Below, in pieces: positions 1 to 12,000 of a stretch of 64,000 nucleotides of DNA. Source of the DNA: Nymphalis io. Lineage: Eukaryota; Arthropoda; Insecta; Lepidoptera; Nymphalidae. The position numbers and the translations under genes are program-made. Numbering within the stretch: the first letter of the stretch is position 1; every line of letters begins with the position of its first letter. The notes under the pieces were generated by a model, which saw only the letters and a program-made list of their open reading frames with translations, searched no databases and was not told where the DNA came from. The DNA is taken from NCBI RefSeq assembly GCF_905147045.1, contig NC_065891.1, positions 11,169,001 to 11,233,000 of the forward strand, written 5' to 3'.

Positions 1-826
1 TGAAGGCGGTTTGGACTGCCGCATCGGAGTTGAATTTTTTCCTTGTAAGAAGTTGTCCAACTTCCGGAAAAAATAGTAATCTGCTAGAGCAAGGTTCGGG
101 GAGTACGGTAGATGTCGCAGACGTTCCAATTGTAGCTCATCTAACTTAGTGGTTATTTATTGTGCAGTGTGTGGTCTTGCGTTGTCTTGAAGCAGCAGTG
201 GCCTAGAGCGATTGACAATCTCGGTAATTTAGCAGCTAGTTCTTCCTTCATGGTTTGCAGTTGCTGACAATATATTTATAATAATCGTTTGGCCAGATTT
301 TAGAAAGATGTAGTGAACGACACCGGCGCTAGTCCACCAAACACTCACAAGTAACTTTTTATGAGTCAATTTTCGTTTAGGGCAAGATTTGGCTGGGTCT
401 CCAGGGTTCATCCATTGCGACGAGCGCTTCCGATTATCGTACAGTATCCACTTTTCATCACAAGTAATGATTCGATTTAAAACCCCTTTATTATTGTGTC
501 GGTTGATCAAAGTAACAGCAGTCGATGCGTGTTTGCAAGTTCGAATCACTCAATTCATGAGGTACCCATCGTTCAAGTTTTTTTGCTTTGTGATGGATCC
601 GCTTCCACAATAGCCTTTAATTCTTCATTTTCCACTTTGGTCTCCACGGGGTTGGTTCTGAAGGTCGAAATTTCGCAAAACGAAAACGTTAAAACCAAAA
701 ACGTACAGTGCGTTCTTTTGCGACACCAGCGCCGTACACATAATTAATCCTTCGAGCTGTTTCTGTAGCACTGGTGCCACGGTAGAACTCGCACTCGTAA
801 ATATACTGATATTTCATGTTTTCCAT
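1..826 (-). pseudogene. mariner (Tc1/mariner) transposase, decayed, cut by window edge
   Basis: Reading the minus strand from an ATG at 826 gives a mariner transposase in pieces. The N-terminal start is MENMKYQYIYECEFYRG. Then comes KERTVRFWF with an in-frame stop at the next codon, then ETKVENEELKAIVEADPSQS. That piece runs directly into KKLERWVPHELS, so the end of the helix-turn-helix region is deleted. A frameshift near 520 leads to the catalytic tract TCDEKWILYDN (first Asp) and LLVSVWWTSAGVVHY (229-549). Downstream, LLQDNARPHTAQ carries the second Asp and is followed by a stop. Then comes PYSPNLALADYYFF: the final Asp (ADY) is kept, while the conserved SPD reads SPN. A 1-base deletion in an A run near 40 shifts the frame again. 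The C-terminus lies outside the window. With several stops, shifts and a deletion it cannot make transposase. Family assignment is secure; subfamily is not claimed. Confidence 0.9.
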
Positions 827-984
827 TGTGCGGTATTAAGCGACGCCAAAGAAAAAAATAATGAGGAAAAAAGAAATGAATGACTGTTTTCAAAACTCAA
901 ATGGACCAGCTAAATGAATTTATAAATTTGGATTTGGAATTCTTAACCAAAGAGGAGATATTTCAGATCAAAGTGGTCAGTACG

Positions 985-1016
985 ACAAAACGCTAATTTC
1001 ATATGTAAGGACCTAA
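985..1016. repeat. Possible mariner terminal inverted repeat next to TA
   Basis: Upstream of the transposase start, the minus strand reads TTAGGTCCTTACATATGAAA from 1016, preceded by TA (1017-1018), the mariner target dinucleotide. The form fits mariner termini that begin TTAGG. The opposite end is outside the window, so the inverted pair cannot be checked. Confidence 0.45.
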
Positions 1017-1059
1017 TACATAAAAACTTGGAGCTGTATATCACCAGGGAATAGAACGT

Positions 1060-1190
1060 CAAGTTGAAACCTGCATGTGTCAGATGATTCGGCTATGTAC
1101 CTGCGAGTATATATCGCAGTGGAACAGTGTAATGTATTCAGCCTCAAACCTTCTCTTCAAGATGAGCCCAGATGTTGGACATTAATAGGC
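1060..1190 (+). repeat. SINE family A, degenerate 3' part
   Basis: The recognisable blocks are cctgcatgtgtc, then cctcaaaccttctcttcaa, then gttggacattaataggct. They occur in the same order as in the well-kept A copies at 3631 and 18682. The tRNA-like head is missing. Confidence 0.6.
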
Positions 1191-1744
1191 TATTATTTGC
1201 TATAGTAAAATAATATTTTATAATTAATTTTATTATACAGAGGTAATCAAAGAAATATATGTATATCATTTACTGATAAATAATTTATTGAAAATAGTCA
1301 ACTTTAAAGTATTTTCTATCGAACATAAAAAAGTACTACTACTCAAAAAACTGTCTTAAATATTATAAAAGTATATTTCGTATATTTGTTATTGAAAACA
1401 AAATAAAAAATATATTTAAATTGTATACCTATCATGTCCACTGAAACTCAAAAGTGAGTAATATTCACAAAGTAATAAAATGATGTACTGGATTAAATAC
1501 ATATTACACAACTCAAAATAAAATTGTTATTTATTGTTAGAAGCTCTTATTCACTAGGTTATGAAATATGATATAGAATAAATTGAAAATTATGCAGCCT
1601 ATGAAATATTTATAAATATTATCAATATTTATTTTAAAGGCTCAAGCCAATAAAAGCGTCGATTCGTTTTAGAAATGAATAAAAATTAATGTAATTTTGA
1701 ATTTATTTGTTATGTTGTATTTATAAAATTGATGTTGCATTTAA

Positions 1745-2010
1745 AATACAGCAGTCTATGAATGTCCGCCTGGGTTTAGGCTTCCTCTTCTTTATAGGCA
1801 AAGACTTAAAGCTTTTTCCACTGCGCTGGCTCAACACAAGTGGTTATTAGGTACATGCATTGTTTCCTTGCGATATTTATTCTTCATCGCCGAGCACGAG
1901 ATGATTTAAAATTATATTATAAGCACAAGACACATCACTGGTAATGGTTCGGACCATTGGGCTTGGGCCCAAACTTCGGTTAAGTTTAAAGTGATAAGAA
2001 CACTGGTTTC
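1745..2010 (-). repeat. SINE family A, degenerate, reverse
   Basis: The blocks tcatcgccgagcacgagatga and, further right, an eroded reverse B-box region match family A in reverse orientation. Heavy divergence suggests an old copy. Confidence 0.5.
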
Positions 2011-2124
2011 TTTTATTCTATATATAAATTAGGATTTCGTCAAGGAATCGTCTCGTGCTTAGTTTTGTTGTTTTGCTTCTCAATAATCGTTTTCTTTCTA
2101 AATATATTAATTACAAAAAATTCT

Positions 2125-2280
2125 AAGGTCCTTCAGACCAATATCGGCCACGGCGGTCAATCTCAAGAGACATTAGCCAACTACGCAGAACATATCATAG
2201 TGCATAAGTGTGTGTGCAAAAACTGATGCACTCTCTATTCCCTCTCAAAATCGGGCAGCAAACGGCGTGTCCGTTAAGAA
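2125..2280 (-). repeat. SINE family C, 3' fragment
   Basis: The + strand begins aaggtccttcagaccaatat and continues through cggccacggcggtcaatctc. This parallels the 3' ends of the fuller family C copies at 54384-54759 and 59712-60015. The tRNA-like head is absent. Confidence 0.65.
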
Positions 2281-2289
2281 AAAAACCCG

Positions 2290-3431
2290 GAAAGAAAAAA
2301 AAAAACAAAAAATTCCAATAATGTTGTAACATTGCGAAACAAAAAAAAAATAATTAAATTGTATTTCAATGACATTCAATAAATAAGTATTTGTAGATTA
2401 GTAATTGTAGTATTTGTAGATTAGTTAGTGATTAAGTATTACACTCATAAACACACGCACACATTCACATATAACCATGAAACTATAATAGACGAATTTT
2501 ACGTTTATAATTAAACTTAATTTAATATATACTGTAAACAAAATATTATTAGAATTTTAAATTCATTTTACAAATTTAATTACACTTCCTTCGAATGGCT
2601 GTAAGTTATTTTGTTTGTGTACATAGCGAATGTGGCTTGGATTTAATCCGTATCTCAATGGATACAGTACACCACAGATGTTACAAACTTCAGCTGTATT
2701 ATGACCTTTATGCTAAGGATGTAAGTGCTACTAAATTTGGTAGGTTCACTGTACCAATACAGTCCGTAGTCTGTGCCAGTACAGAAGTTAGACCAAGTTT
2801 CGGATCCGTAATGTTTTAATGCACACGCCTAGCGAGTGGTTTAATAAGAAACTGTTTCCATTTCTAAACGGCATATTTATATTAATAAATTTCATAGACA
2901 AAGATACAAAAAGAAAAAAAAATGTTTACAAAAACTAAGCGTTCTGTTAAATAGACATAATAATAAATATCATATATTATTAACTCATACTGCAATGTCA
3001 ATATTGTTGATAGACGTTAGAATGAAATAAAGAAATAACTTCGCAAATTTTAAGAATTTTGTTTGCAATATTAAAGGTGAAGAGTTCAATGTCCTACTCG
3101 AGCGCAGACAATATCTGTCAAAAATATGATTTTCTATTCCAATAATGGAAATATGGTTTGATATATTTTTAACTTATATACAATTTTCTTGTTTTGTAAG
3201 ATTGGAGGATTCTAGTGTATGAAGTAAGTAATTTCTACAAATTAGTAAAAGAAAAATATCAAACACTCGAATAAAGAATAAAATTGGGTGGTCGGGAGGA
3301 CCTCGGTCAGGAACGAAGTTCTTTGCGATATTTTTTCAACACAAAACGTGTTTTAAAAAGCAAATTTTTGTATTTTTGACACATAAAAACCGCAGTCTTC
3401 TTTATTCAACTCAAGTCTCTAACTTGTATAT
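2290..3431. other. AT-rich spacer, no gene seen
   Basis: A-runs near 2280-2350 are followed by a near-tandem duplication of gtatttgtagattag around 2390-2430. The rest is AT-rich with no supported coding region. The open frame near 2595-2819 has no recognisable domain. Confidence 0.6.
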
Positions 3432-4172
3432 ATCTTATCCTATTAAAACCATAAATGTGAAATGAGAGTCAAGTTCAATGTTACGATATATGGCTTGGTT
3501 GTTGACTTCAACGGCATAAGAAGTGAGATCTAAGTGGGTGCCAAGTTCAATGGTCAGTACTGAAATTTATTTATAACAACATAAAACATTTTATAACAGC
3601 TTAAAATATCATTTCTTCTTATAACTTAGGCCTAAGTCGAGATGGCCCAGTGGTAAGAACGCTTGAATCTTAACCGATTAAAGGGGGTTCAAACCCGGGC
3701 AAGCACCTCTGAATTTACATGTGCTTAATTTCTGTTTATAATTCATTTCGTGCTTTTCGGTGAAGGAAAACATCGTAAGGAAACCAGCATGTGTCTAATT
3801 TCATCGAAATTCTGCCACATGTGTATTCCACCAACCCGCACTGGAGCAGCGTGGTGGAATAAGCTCCAAACCTTCTCCTCAAAATGGGAGAGGAGGCCTT
3901 AGCCCAGCAGTGGGACATTTACAGGCTGTTACTGTTGTTGCTGTTATAACTTAGGATAATATATTGAAGCCTAAGGTCTGACTTGGCTAGTTCCCATATA
4001 CGAATTATTATTAAGTGCCTACCAAAGATAAATTTCATAAACTACAGTAAAACTGTCATGGTCCCTATGTTCGATGGCTAGTTTCTACCAGCAAGCTAAA
4101 GTTTCAGAAGAAAAAAATAAGAACTTACAGCTTTAGAACTTTCGAAGGCTACAATAGAATCCGTATTGGATT
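3432..4172 (+). repeat. Dispersed repeat F, copy 1 (interrupted by a SINE)
   Basis: Outside the SINE at 3631-3943, this segment aligns as the reverse complement of 53742-54130. Shared blocks include gtgaaatgagag/aaccaagttca, gttgttgacttcaacg, aagaagtgagatct, gggtgccaagttcaatgg, gacttggctagttc, cgaattattattaagt and gaacttacagctttagaact. I see no terminal inverted repeats, no poly(A) and no coding sequence, so the class is unknown. Edges are approximate because identity fades gradually. Confidence 0.75.
3631..3943 (+). mobile_element. SINE family A (Metulj-like), near full length, 12-bp TSD
   Basis: The head gtcgagatggcccagtggt fits a Pol III A box and gggttcaaacccgggc fits a B box, as in tRNA-derived SINEs. 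The body runs through ggaaaacatcgtaaggaaac and ccttagcccagcagtgggac to a short tail of ctgtt/ttgctgtt units. The 12-bp duplication TTATAACTTAGG flanks it exactly (3619-3630 and 3944-3955). The related repeat copy at 53742-54130 carries the same locus without the SINE, which confirms the insertion boundaries. Confidence 0.9.
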
Positions 4173-5829
4173 AAAAAAAATTAAGGTTGGTATTCCACTC
4201 GTTATATATTCACGTGAAGACCTTAAAATCCACAAAAAGACCGGCTCATCAATTTTGATTGCTGATTCTTATATTACAGGCACTATAATTAAATATTCCT
4301 AATAGAATCAATTAATTGAAAAATTTTACTAGTTTCTGATTTATTCCTTTGTATTCACCCAACTACTTATCCGAATGCCAAATTTGAACTTACTAGGTCA
4401 TCTGGAACTGGATTAGAGTTTTGATCTATAAGTCAGTCAGTTATAAAAATGGCGATTTTTGGACGTTAATATTTAAATAACTGTTTGAAATGTGTTTATG
4501 AAATTTGGAGCACATATTTATCTTGCAAGTCTCAATATATGAGCGAAATTTGATATGTTTATGTGAAATGGTTTTTGAGTTATGAGGGGGGTCAAAAGTG
4601 GCTCCGAATGGTTCGTAATATTACCGTGTGTAATGCTGCTCGCTAGTTCTGTTAGCTTGAACTTGGCTTGACACGCTACCGCGCGTCTAGATGACAATTT
4701 TGATTTTTTCAATGCAATGCAAAATGTTAAGTAAGGATTGAAATTAATAAATTTCATTTAACATTTTAGAAAATGAACAGTTAGTTATTTATTCGAAATT
4801 AAATATAAAATAACGAATTATAAGATAAATATACAAAAATTAATTTCACTAAGTTTATAATTCTAGAGATGCAACCGCGTTGCCTTCCAATGATTCAAAA
4901 CGACCTTCGCATTATTAGCAGCTAAAAGCTTCTATTAAAACAGATAAGTTGAAACTGCTAAGTAATTCTTGAAAAATTAAAATAAATTTTTATTGGATTT
5001 TACATAACTCGAGATTTTACAGAAATTAAAAAACAAACATTATTTTAACATAGTCTGATCAAAGATGGCGGTGCTAATAAAATTCAAATTTAATTAAGTT
5101 TAACTTATTGCATAAAATAATTATATTTGATTTAGAATAATGTAATTAATTTTAACGAATTTTATTTTGAATATTGTCAAAGGAAAATAATTATTTTAAT
5201 AATAAAAGGAATATCAAATATGTCTAAGAGTTTCAAACCATCAAAACAGAATCTACAATAAATTAAATATTAATTGAATGATAAAAATAACTTTCGTGTT
5301 TAAGACATTTAGAAAATAAAATCATTTAAATGACAAACAAAACCATTATTATTTAATTTTGCTGTACTTTTTCTTTTGAATTCTGCAGGAACTTTCGTAG
5401 AAGTTGGGCGTTTGTTTTTGGTATAATACATGGTATTTTTTTGCATTCCGAAGTTCATTTTGTTTTTTTTTTCTTTCGAAAGTTTTGTTTTTCACTGATT
5501 TCACTAGAATTTATCTGTAATGCATGTAACAAATAAAAATATACTATTTAATTAAATAAAAAGGAATCCGAATCATCCAAATTCCTTTTTCAAACAGTAT
5601 TAATAATATTATAAAAGTACAAATTTTATAATTATTAAGCTGTAATAATTATATTATTTTGGCTAAATAGAAAATAATTATAGATTTTACTACCTACTAG
5701 TTTGATACCTTTTCAATTTATATATGAAGAAAATTATATTGCCTTATTTATTAATGGTGTAAATGAAAAAAATATAAATATGAAAATAATTCATGGTATA
5801 ATGAAAACGATCCTCAATAGAAATACGTT

Positions 5830-5945
5830 GGCGGGTAATCGCGCAACTTTGAAGACTGTTGGCTGTATGCATTCGAGATAGCTGGCGTTGAGATGTTATG
5901 ACTGCTGCTTTTTACATATTCTGTTAGCCTGGTACTTTATATTTT
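5830..5945 (+). repeat. Short dispersed repeat G, copy 1
   Basis: The segment with gtaatcgcgcaactttgaaga, then gagatagctggc, then gttatgactgctgc parallels 7425-7535 block for block. It is non-coding and its class is unknown. Confidence 0.5.
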
Positions 5946-6187
5946 ATATTGCATAATTTTGATCCTTACGATTTTAAAATTTGTATATGTTTGTTTTACT
6001 TGACTTGATCATTATTTTTTAATGCCTAATTGAAAAAAAAAACGCACTAAACCAATGAAATAACTTACCAGAAAAAGTTTAGCGTTCTAGCGTTGGTAGA
6101 TAGGTAGATTAAAGAGGATATTTATATCTGTCGCTTATGCTGATGGCTGGCATCCGTTGACGTTCATATACGTCCAAGCAGTTATGA

Positions 6188-6279
6188 TGGTACTGGTGGT
6201 AGGGCTTTGTGCAAGCTCGTCTATGTATGTACCACCCATTTATCAGATATTCTACCGCAAAACAGCAGTATTTGGTCAT
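6188..6279 (+). repeat. SINE-like family B, 5' fragment
   Basis: It begins actggtggtagggctttgtg and stops after gcaaaacagcagtatttggt. Only the 5' third of family B is present; the 3' part and poly(A) are missing, so this is a broken copy rather than a 5'-truncated insertion. Confidence 0.8.
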
Positions 6280-7424
6280 ACGCGCGCCTAACTATACTAT
6301 AAAAAAATGAACAGTTTAAAGTTCACTGCAATAAGCTATCTTTTGGTAACATATTTCGTTACATATGATTATTACAATTAACCGCCTACTGACCGGATAT
6401 ATATTTTTATGTATTTATTCCTTTCTCCACATATTTGTTTGCGTGCCTTTTTGAGTCTCATTTTTGTATGACACGTATTGATATTTTATAGGTCCGCTGC
6501 ATCATTTTAATTAAATTAGTTATATGAATGATAGAGGTATTTATATAATGGCAATACTATTTAATGTATGATGCCTATATTAGGATTTTACGAGTCTTCG
6601 GGCTTATTTTTATTTAAAAACGGTAAATCCAATTAAAAATAATATATTGTAAATATATATTTCTAAGGGTTGTGTCATACCCGAAACATAAATGAATAAA
6701 ATTTTCTCGATAGAAAAAAATCACCGAAATGTCCTCTAACTTTCACATTTCTTGATTTATACTCGTAATACTATAAGTTGTTGAGACAAAAACGGGTTTT
6801 TTATAAAACCTCTTTAGTTTTATTTTTATAAAAAATAGAAAGCTTTTGGCGTTTAAAATATTTTCGCAACGAGCGGGTAAAAACTAATTTTTTTCTAACT
6901 TCAGGCGCACCATTAACAGGAGATAAGCGATTGTAAAATTTTTCAGAAGAAGTCGCCTTAATTATTGTTAACAGTTTTAAATTCTGTCGTATGTGTATAT
7001 TTGAGAAAAAAGGGAACAAATGGACTAATTTATTATACTATAAAGAGTTAAATGTATTATAAGTATTATGTTTCCATTATGGCAATATAACAGTTGCACA
7101 ACTGAGCTTGAATAACAAGACAGCCTTTGATTTCTTGTTGTTGCCGAATCGATTCTTTGCAGTCTCGAATACGAATCGTCACTTGCATTAAATAATAGCA
7201 ATTTATTTTTTTACGATTATACCAGCATAATTTGTATAGGCTATGACTTGGTGAAATAGTCTAAGATATTTAATTTAAGTCGAAGTTATTTCAGTTAAAG
7301 GAACTTTTGTGGATCGATATCCCGGATGTAAAGGGCGCCGTTTTTGCGGAGATAAACTGTAGCTATAATTTGTAATTTATGCTTTCAAACAAATCGACTG
7401 AAATTAAAACGTTTTCAGTTGAAA

Positions 7425-7535
7425 TGTGGTTGGGAAAGTAATCGTGCAAGTTTGAAGATTGTTTGCACTTGAGATGGCTGGCATCTAGGTGTTATGACTG
7501 CTGCGCGTCACGTGTTCAGTGCTCAGCTTTGCAAA
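7425..7535 (+). repeat. Short dispersed repeat G, copy 2
   Basis: The blocks gtaatcgtgcaagtttgaaga, gagatggctggc and gttatgactgctgc match copy 1 at 5830-5945. Copy 2 lacks about 5 bases between the first two blocks. Confidence 0.5.
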
Positions 7536-7975
7536 CATTATTACGATTCAAATACGTCTCAGACTATGAGTAATTCTAGATTTAATCTCGAGTATTGAAG
7601 CAACAAATCTTACTAAGCTTCATTAAGATACTTTGTTTCTCTAAAATGTCGGTATTCATGTGAGTAATTTGTTTCGATATAATATATTTTGCGTGTAAAA
7701 TGTATAATTATATTTTCAACAGCCTAAACTTGCACTTAAAGTATTATACTGTCATAGCAAAAATAATATTAATTAGTATTCATTATGTAAAAAAATTAAA
7801 GTAAGGGCACGCACATTTCGAACGCAAACTTTTAAGTTTGCGGTTACGTAAATATATGCAGGGAAACGTGCAGCGTTACCAGTAGATATTTCTCTAAAAG
7901 CGTTTCATCATATATTTTTTCAGTATGTATGTAATGGTGGTGTATGTAATGGTGATAATTCTTTTTTGAAATTGA

Positions 7976-8012
7976 CACTATAATGGGGATAGTAATGATC
8001 ACCATTATAGTG
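7976..8012. repeat. Inverted repeat, 11-bp perfect stem
   Basis: CACTATAATGG (7976-7986) is the exact reverse complement of CCATTATAGTG (8002-8012), with a 15-base loop. It stands alone in AT-rich spacer. Confidence 0.7.
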
Positions 8013-8708
8013 TACAAGACGACACGCTAATGACTTTGTAAAATTCAACTATCATTTTTATATTGCCAATGCACAAATGTACACTAAAACGACGATGTTG
8101 CTCGAACACATAAGAAATGTTATTTGTTTGTTTTTTCTTAAATGTCATAAAATTAAAATTTACATTCGTTTTCACTAGAAGTTTTTTTAACCTTTCCGCG
8201 CACTCTACACAATACGAATTCGTGTTTTTTTTCGTGTTGAAAACATATGGCAGATTTATATCAGATGCATGAAAACAACACTCAATACTCTCATAATAGA
8301 AATGAAAATACAAGTAACTAAATACACAGAGCCTATTACAAAAAAATCGATCTTGAAGTATATTCTCACTGCACCCAAAGAATTACTTGGGCGGTATTAG
8401 CATTAACCACGTATGCTTAGCTACCAGTAATGCCTACAACAAACATACAGCAAAGTTATTCGATTAAAATTTTGCTCTTTTTTGTCTTTCATTATTATAC
8501 AGTTAATTAACTTTACTGAGTGTTACTCCAGGACTTAGTGGTTTCCTTCCGACTTTTTAATTAGCCACGCTATATTTAAAGGTAAAATGCAAAATTGAAT
8601 CACCGACGATTAATTCTAGCTTAATTAATATTTCGATAGAATGCTGCTAACGGCTAATTTAAAAGTTTTCAAACATACAATACTATTGAGTATAGTCTAA
8701 GTTTGTTA

Positions 8709-8812
8709 TGTAAGGACGGGACTAGGTAAATAAAGTAGATGTTTAAGGTTTGAAGATAAATTTATTACTGCCCCTCAATACCATGTGTCAGCTGCTTATA
8801 TACTACACTACA
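8709..8812 (-). repeat. 3' LTR of the gypsy element (104 bp)
   Basis: This repeat matches 14433-14536 with no difference that I can see. On the element strand it starts TGTAGTGTAG and ends CCGTCCTTACA. It holds a TATATAAG box very near its start (8795-8802) and an AATAAA polyadenylation hexamer further in. LTRs of about 100 bp are short for this class. Confidence 0.95.
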
Positions 8813-8822
8813 TGCCCTACCA
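8813..8822 (-). promoter_or_regulatory. Polypurine tract candidate
   Basis: On the element strand the bases just before the 3' LTR read GGTAGGGCA, a short purine-rich run in the expected plus-strand priming position. It is shorter and less pure than many PPTs. Confidence 0.5.
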
Positions 8823-9029
8823 AACAAAAAAAAATGTTGGATACATTAACATTTTTTTTAATCAAAATACAATATGAAAAAGTAAAATAAAATTGAATAT
8901 AATAATAATTAAACAAAATAAAACAAATATGTAAACAAAGGTATAATAATGCAGTGCTGAAATTTAATATCAAATATCATAATAGGTACAGTCATAATCA
9001 CAAGTCTTAATAAACAATATGTTTAATGA

Positions 9030-12000
9030 TCATTCAACATAAAGTCTTGTCCTATTTTTATGAACAGTTTTTTCTTTACCATTGACTAAAATTACAACAT
9101 TCGGTGATAAATCTTTAACAACTGTATATGGACCTAAATATAATGGATCAAGTTTGCTAATATTTTCATTTTTAACCAATACTAAGTCTCCTTGTTTATA
9201 CTCCACTGGGTTTATACTTCTATCATATTTTATTTTTCTTAAAGTTTTACAATTTATGAGGTTTGTTTTAGCATCATTTTGTGACTTTTGTAACCGGTAT
9301 TTTAGTTCTATTGCATAATCATCAAAATTGTAAATTGGATCTATTGTCGACCTAAGATTACTTGGTAAGTTACATTGTTTGCCAAACACTAATTCGTATG
9401 GAGTAAATTTTGTACTCGAGTGTACAGAAGTGTTATACGAAAAACACCAGTAAGGAATCCATGAACTCCATTCCTGACTATGACTGTTAACTTGCATTCT
9501 TAAATAAAATGTTAAATGTTTATGACTATTTTCAAGTGATCCTAAGGTCTGATGGTGGAAGGCTGTAGACTGTAATTGACTTATATTTAAAATTTTACAA
9601 ACCTCTTCCATTGTAGAATTTATAAATTCAGTTCCTCTATCGGTCACGATCTGCCGAGGGATGCCATATCTAAGTATAAAATTATTTACTAGAGTTGTAG
9701 CTACTGTGCGCGCATCCTTACCTGCTATCGGATATGCCTCGACATATTTGGTGAGGTCGCATTGGAGCGTTAAAATGTAATTATAATTATTATCTCTTGT
9801 CAATGGACCTACCAAATCTAAATAAATCTTATCAAAAGCTGAATTTCCACAGTCCGTTATGGTCATAGGTTCTTTTATGGTATTTAAATATTTATAACGT
9901 TGACATTTACTACATTTTTTTACAAAAAGCTTAACATCATGCTCTAATCCTGGCCAAAAATATTTTTTACGAATGTTATTTAACATACGTCTTATTCCTG
10001 CGTGTCCGCTAGTGGGCAGGATATGATAATCGTTTAATATAACTCTTTTCGTATCGTCGTCTATAATTTTTGTAACTCCTTTAATTACGCATAAACGGGG
10101 TCCGGACCACTTACGCATTTTATTAATAACCTGAGCTAGCTCTTTAATTATTTGAAAATTATTCTCATCTTTTATTACATATAACGTATTTATTTTTAAA
10201 TCGATACAAAATGATTCCATTTCCCTCACAGAGACAGCTCGTGTACACTGGGATTGGGTAAACAGTTTCACAAAAATTGTACGATTTGACGACGAGTATG
10301 CATAATCACCACGCTCTAATGATACGCATTTTTTAAACTTTCTCCATTCTTCTTCATTCACAAATACCAACTCCGTGTAATACTTCGGTAGTTTTAACAT
10401 CTCTACAACTCTTGGGTGATCAGTCCAATCGTCAGAAGAAATATTAGAAACCGAAGTAGAATTACAAGGTTTTTCATCAAGCTTCTTCTTTTGTGCCCTT
10501 GTAAGTACTGACAAAATATGATCATTCATCGCCTTTAATTCTTCACTACTAATTTCTATGCGTGACAATGCATCTGCAGCTACATTATCACACCCTTTCA
10601 CATAAGTAACCTTAAAATCATACTCTTCAAGTATTAGCCGAAATTTTAACAATCTACTGGAAGGATCTGTCATATTGTATAAAAATATTAAGGGTCTATG
10701 ATCCGTTTCTATAATGAACTTTCGTCCATAGAGATACGGTCTAAAATATTTAACAGACCAAACAATCGCTAAAAGCTCTTTCTCAATCGTTGGATACCTA
10801 CGTTCAGCTTTATTTAAACTACGACTGGCGTAAGCTATTGGTCTACGATCAGCATTACATAAAATCGAACCTATTGCATACCCTGAGGCGTCTGTCTGTA
10901 GTATAAATGTGTTATTATAATCGAAAATGGGATATTGTAATATTGGAGGGCTCATTAACATTTCTTTTAAAGTACTAAACGATTTTTGACAGTTTTTATC
11001 CCAATTAAATATTACATTTTTACGACATAAATCATTTAATGGAATACAGATTTGGGCGAAATTCGGAATAAACTTTCGATAATAGTTCGCAAAGGCTACA
11101 AATCGTTTGAGCTCGTCTACGTTTTTAGGAACCGGATAATTAATTAACGCCTTAATTTTTTCTGGATCTGGTTTAATACCGTCCGCTGATACCACGTGTC
11201 CGAGGTATAAAATTTCTTTTCGAAGAAAATCGCACTTATCAGGATTTAATTTTAAATTAACTTTTCTAAGCCTTGTTAAAATATCTAACAAATTTTTATT
11301 ATGACTATCTAAATTTCTTCCGAAACAAATTAAATTATCCAAATATACAAAACATTTATCGTAATTAAGTCCCGACATTGCTACTGTCATTAAGCGTGAA
11401 AATGAACCAGGACTGGTTTTCAAACCCATAGGCATACGGGTCATTTGATACTGGCCAGACGGTGTTGTGAATGCGGTATATTTCCTACTGTCAGCATTTA
11501 GCTTCGTTTGATAATAAGCTTGTGTTAAATCTAATTGAGAAAAATAAATAGCTCCTGAAAGTGAGTCTAATATATCACTTATATTCGGAAGGGGAAATTT
11601 GTCATGCATTATACAATCATTTAATTTCCGAAAATCTATCACTAAACGCCAGCTTTTATTATTATCTTCTGATTTTTTAGGTACTAATAGTACTGGGCTA
11701 GACCATTCGCTGTTAGCGGGTTCGATAATATCATTGGCCAACATTTTTTGAACTTGTTTTTCTATTTCATCACGTTGAGAAAACGGTAATCTATATTGTT
11801 TAGTATAGACCGGATTCGTATTAGCTTTTAGTTGTATATTTTGTTCGTAAAGATTACACGTACCTAACTTGTCTCCTGGCAAGAAAAATACGTCAGCATA
11901 TTTCGCACAAATACTTTGTATACTAATGCTTTCTTCTTTGTTCAAATGATTCAATTTAATTAATGATAATAATTTCCGAACTCTTTTTCCGTCCAAATTT

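Larger units (their letters stand above)
4173..8708. other. AT-rich spacer with minor repeats only
   Basis: I see no gene here. It contains a 92-bp family B head fragment (6188-6279), two copies of a short dispersed repeat (about 5830-5945 and 7425-7535), a 10-bp-stem inverted repeat (5558-5567 with 5581-5590) and another at 7976-8012. An open frame of about 100 codons at 8005-8313 (minus) shows no motif and is within the length expected by chance at this base composition. Confidence 0.6.

Noticed and set aside
3660..3710. tRNA-like A and B boxes suggesting tRNA genes (also at 18690, 49740, 52200, 54690, 59760 and 62440)
   Set aside because: Each is the head of a SINE with body, tail and often target duplications. 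No acceptor-stem pairing of a functional tRNA is seen.
8005..8313. 102-codon minus-strand open frame
   Set aside because: No motif, AT-driven codon use. By my rough estimate a few frames of this length are expected by chance in 64 kb at this composition.
8813..9029. Possible envelope gene between pol and the 3' LTR
   Set aside because: Only about 217 AT-rich bases are present and no open frame exists.
9082..9318. Plus-strand open frames inside the gypsy element
   Set aside because: They are shadows of pol and gag on the opposite strand.
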